64,000 nucleotides of DNA. Origin: Mesocentrotus franciscanus. Lineage: Eukaryota; Echinodermata; Echinoidea; Camarodonta; Strongylocentrotidae. The DNA lies in the NCBI GenBank assembly GCA_037976565.1, contig CP137668.1, positions 27,569,113-27,633,112 of the forward strand, read 5' to 3'. The position numbers were made by a program, and so were the translations under genes. A model generated the notes under the pieces. It saw only the letters and a list, made by a program, of their open reading frames with translations, ran no database searches and was not told where the DNA came from. The first letter of the stretch is position 1, and each line of letters begins with the position of its first letter. Shown piece by piece: positions 61,945-64,000 of this stretch.

Positions 61945-62980
61945 GAGTGTGTGTATGGGCCAGGTCATTTTTATATGTACCTCTATTACACTTTGCAATA
62001 TCTCTTCCCAGAAGTAATATGATATACAAACATGAAATCTAAAGCAATGAGTGAAACATATTTTGGGGTGACTGGTCCCCCTGTAAATTCTATCACATAA
62101 AAAAAGACCAGTAATGAACCGGATCAGATCCCACCCACTTGTGGACAAGTGGTCAAGAATTTAACCAAAACGAAATTTACGCTTCAAAATTCTCAAAGAC
62201 GAAAGGTGTCAAGATAGATTGACCCCATTTCCTTTTCACCAATCTAAACATATGCTACAAGTACTTTAGATATGAAATGAAACTTACAATGGCAATAACT
62301 TAATGCCATTGTAAATGAGACATTAAAATGTGCCCTCTGTAGCTCCCATTCAATAGCTGGATTGCAATCCAATCTTGATTAAATAAATACCATACAATAA
62401 AGCATAAATTGCATAAAATGACAGAAAAGAGGTTTGGTATATGGTCAAAATAACATATTATTTTCAAAGGTCTGAAGGTAAACCAAGTCTGGGTATTAAA
62501 TAAAACTGCTTTCGGAGAGAAAGTTCCAATCAATAACTTTTCTCCTTTTTTTCCACTGAAGTACACACATTTTTCTACCTAAAGTCTAAAGATACCCCAT
62601 CATATTTTTTCTTTGGGTTTGTCGCAGTGCGTAATGCATGTTCATTGCTCATTAGTATTGTACAATATTCCTTGATTCACAAAATTAATGTGGGTTTACA
62701 TACATACTGTAATTCTTTCTTGCTCTTATCCCCTCTTACATATTAAAATTACTCTCTATATACTGTACAAATAATTCATTCATACTAATTTTGGACTGAT
62801 TAGAATCAGTCAGGGTACATTGTAAGTCATACAAAGAAGATATGCACAAGAGAAGAAATAGAGAAGAGAGTAAATGAAAGAGAAAGAGGGAGGGGGAGGG
62901 GGAGAGAGAGAGAGAGAGGGAGAGAGAGAAACAGGGAGATCGAGAAAAAGAGATGCCAAAGTTAAACTTAAAATGCGATG
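61945..62980 (-). other. Presumed 3' flank or 3' UTR of the FAM8A1-like gene
   Basis: AT-rich. No canonical AATAAA on the minus strand was recognised between the stop at 62981 and 62000, so the transcript end is unknown. Confidence 0.45.
62874..62950. repeat. (GA)n-rich tract in the presumed FAM8A1-like 3' UTR
   Basis: GA runs about 30-105 bases past the TGA stop, so a transcript would carry a CU-rich stretch there. Confidence 0.85.
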
Positions 62981-64000
62981 TCACCTGATGACCTGTTGAT
63001 TTCGACCTCTCTGTTGGAAGGTCAAAGGCCAATTTTCAGTACCGACAACCATCGTCCTTGTCAGCACTTCATAAGCAGCTCTGAAGTGAGGATTGAAGAA
63101 CACTGTGATACACGCTGGGAAGAAAAACGCCATGGAGAAATTCTTGACCAGCGACCTCAGCAAGGCTCTAATAATTGAAAGAGAAATGGAATGAAACATA
63201 GGACACATTAAACAGTGATGTATTTTAGATTATTTGACAAGCTACAAACTAACAGGGTTTCAAGAGCTAAAGATCCCACCAAACTATGACATTTTTATGC
63301 ACTTGGCACTATTGAGTCTTGTTCTCATATGCTGCAGTAAACTGTCGAGGAAAGATAAGTGTTATGCACTTCACATTTCATAATCTTATAACACACAGAT
63401 AGACGAGTAAACGTACAACTTTTGTTGCCTCTACATACTTTTTTTTATCACTGCAGTTGCTATTTTCTTAGAAAACTGCTATACTTTTTTTCTCACTGCA
63501 ATTGCTTTTTTCTTAGAAAACTGCCGTAGTTAACTGCATCGTATGTAAATGAGCCTTTAAATTTAGCAGGAAGTCCACACAGACTATAAAGAAACAGCAA
63601 AGTCTGTACTCTGTACATAAGACAAGGTGTCATTCCTGTATCAGCCTTTAAATACATACATGTACAACTTATCAAGCAGTGGCAGTGTAATTTTTTAGCC
63701 ATTTCTGAACAAGTGTCTTTTCAAACTTTGTCTGAATTTTTCTAGCAAATAGTAAGGATTCCAAATGAACAGGAAGTTTGGTCCAAGGTTTAGAACAGTC
63801 ATAGCAGCTTTTGAGAAGAAATAAAACTTTGATTTCAAGCAGATGCATGACTGTGATAGGTCAAAGAGTTTGGACAGGTGCTGCTTGACCCAATGGTCAT
63901 CACTTACTGTGTAAAGCCGACACTGTCGGGTAAGGTAACTTGGACCCGTCCTGGACCAGCTGACTGGACCTGCTCCAGTGAGATTACTCTCAGTCGCATG
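62981..64000 (-). CDS. FAM8A1: FAM8A1-like RDD-domain membrane protein, last two coding exons (5' part outside window)
   Basis: FAM8A1 is an ER membrane protein with an RDD domain that assists the HRD1 ubiquitin ligase complex in ER-associated degradation (family knowledge). Penultimate exon: 64000-63908, donor GTAAGTG. Last exon: 63167-62981, acceptor TTATTAG, ending in TGA at 62983-62981. Phases agree: CA plus A gives Gln. The joined peptide runs RLRVISLEQV, then QALLRSLVKNFSMAFFFPA, then a hydrophobic stretch to FRAAYEVLTRTMVVG, ending NQQVIR. This matches what I remember of the human C-terminus (IRALIKNFSIASFFPAFIT, RTAYDIVAGTIVV). The Asp of the usual AYD triplet is Glu here. The C-terminal tail after MVVG is about ten residues longer than in human. 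The Met at 63999 is internal; the true start lies beyond the window. The symbol is assigned by similarity and orthology is not proved. Confidence 0.82.

Noticed and set aside
63700..63907. Possible decayed retroelement protein tail (LEKFRQSLKRHLF) in the FAM8A1-like intron
   Set aside because: Resembles the end of some retroelement ORFs but too short and too ambiguous to call.

Overview
The window looks like part of a marine invertebrate deuterostome genome, most probably an echinoderm (sea-urchin-like). The clues are a spliced nuclear gene with GT/AG introns of about 0.5-2.3 kb, abundant di- and trinucleotide microsatellites, tRNA-derived SINEs, many short foldback (MITE-like) elements and decayed LINEs. 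The taxon is an inference; no sequence was searched.

Only three protein-coding loci can be supported. (1) A complete MRTO4 gene (ribosome assembly factor related to ribosomal stalk protein P0/uL10) lies on the minus strand at 31076-38944. I rebuilt it as seven exons whose phases all agree, giving 238 residues. (2) The last two coding exons of a FAM8A1-like RDD-domain membrane protein lie on the minus strand at 62981-64000; the 5' part is beyond the window. (3) Two plus-strand exons at 55288-56537 together encode one I-set immunoglobulin domain of an unidentified protein. These genes show no sign of working together; this is ordinary gene-poor animal DNA.

Layout: 1-8800 is non-coding with microsatellites, a foldback element, one copy of a 400-bp TIR family and a 318-bp tandem duplication. 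8822-10510 is the 3' part of a dead non-LTR retrotransposon (YADD motif visible). 10720-13460 is a cluster of a 385-bp TTAA-flanked MITE family, with one copy carrying a nested insertion. 14832-16926 is a 1.09-kb tandem duplication. 17067-23900 holds foldback elements, further MITEs and a striking 393-bp palindrome made of minisatellite units. 27130-28440 is a 71-bp satellite. 30843-39045 is MRTO4 with its polyA signal, a repeat-filled set of introns (SINE, 19-bp minisatellite, LINE relic, MITEs) and a promoter-proximal E-box and ETS/YY1-type motif. 39050-55280 is gene-poor with many simple repeats. 55288-56537 is the Ig locus. 56540-62980 is non-coding with a 295-bp foldback, MITE and SINEs. 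62981-64000 is the FAM8A1-like gene.

I did not find an undescribed biological system. The most unusual structures are the inverted minisatellite palindrome at 23507-23899, the filled/empty insertion site pair at 10720-11193, and the large number of unrelated foldback families in one 64-kb stretch.
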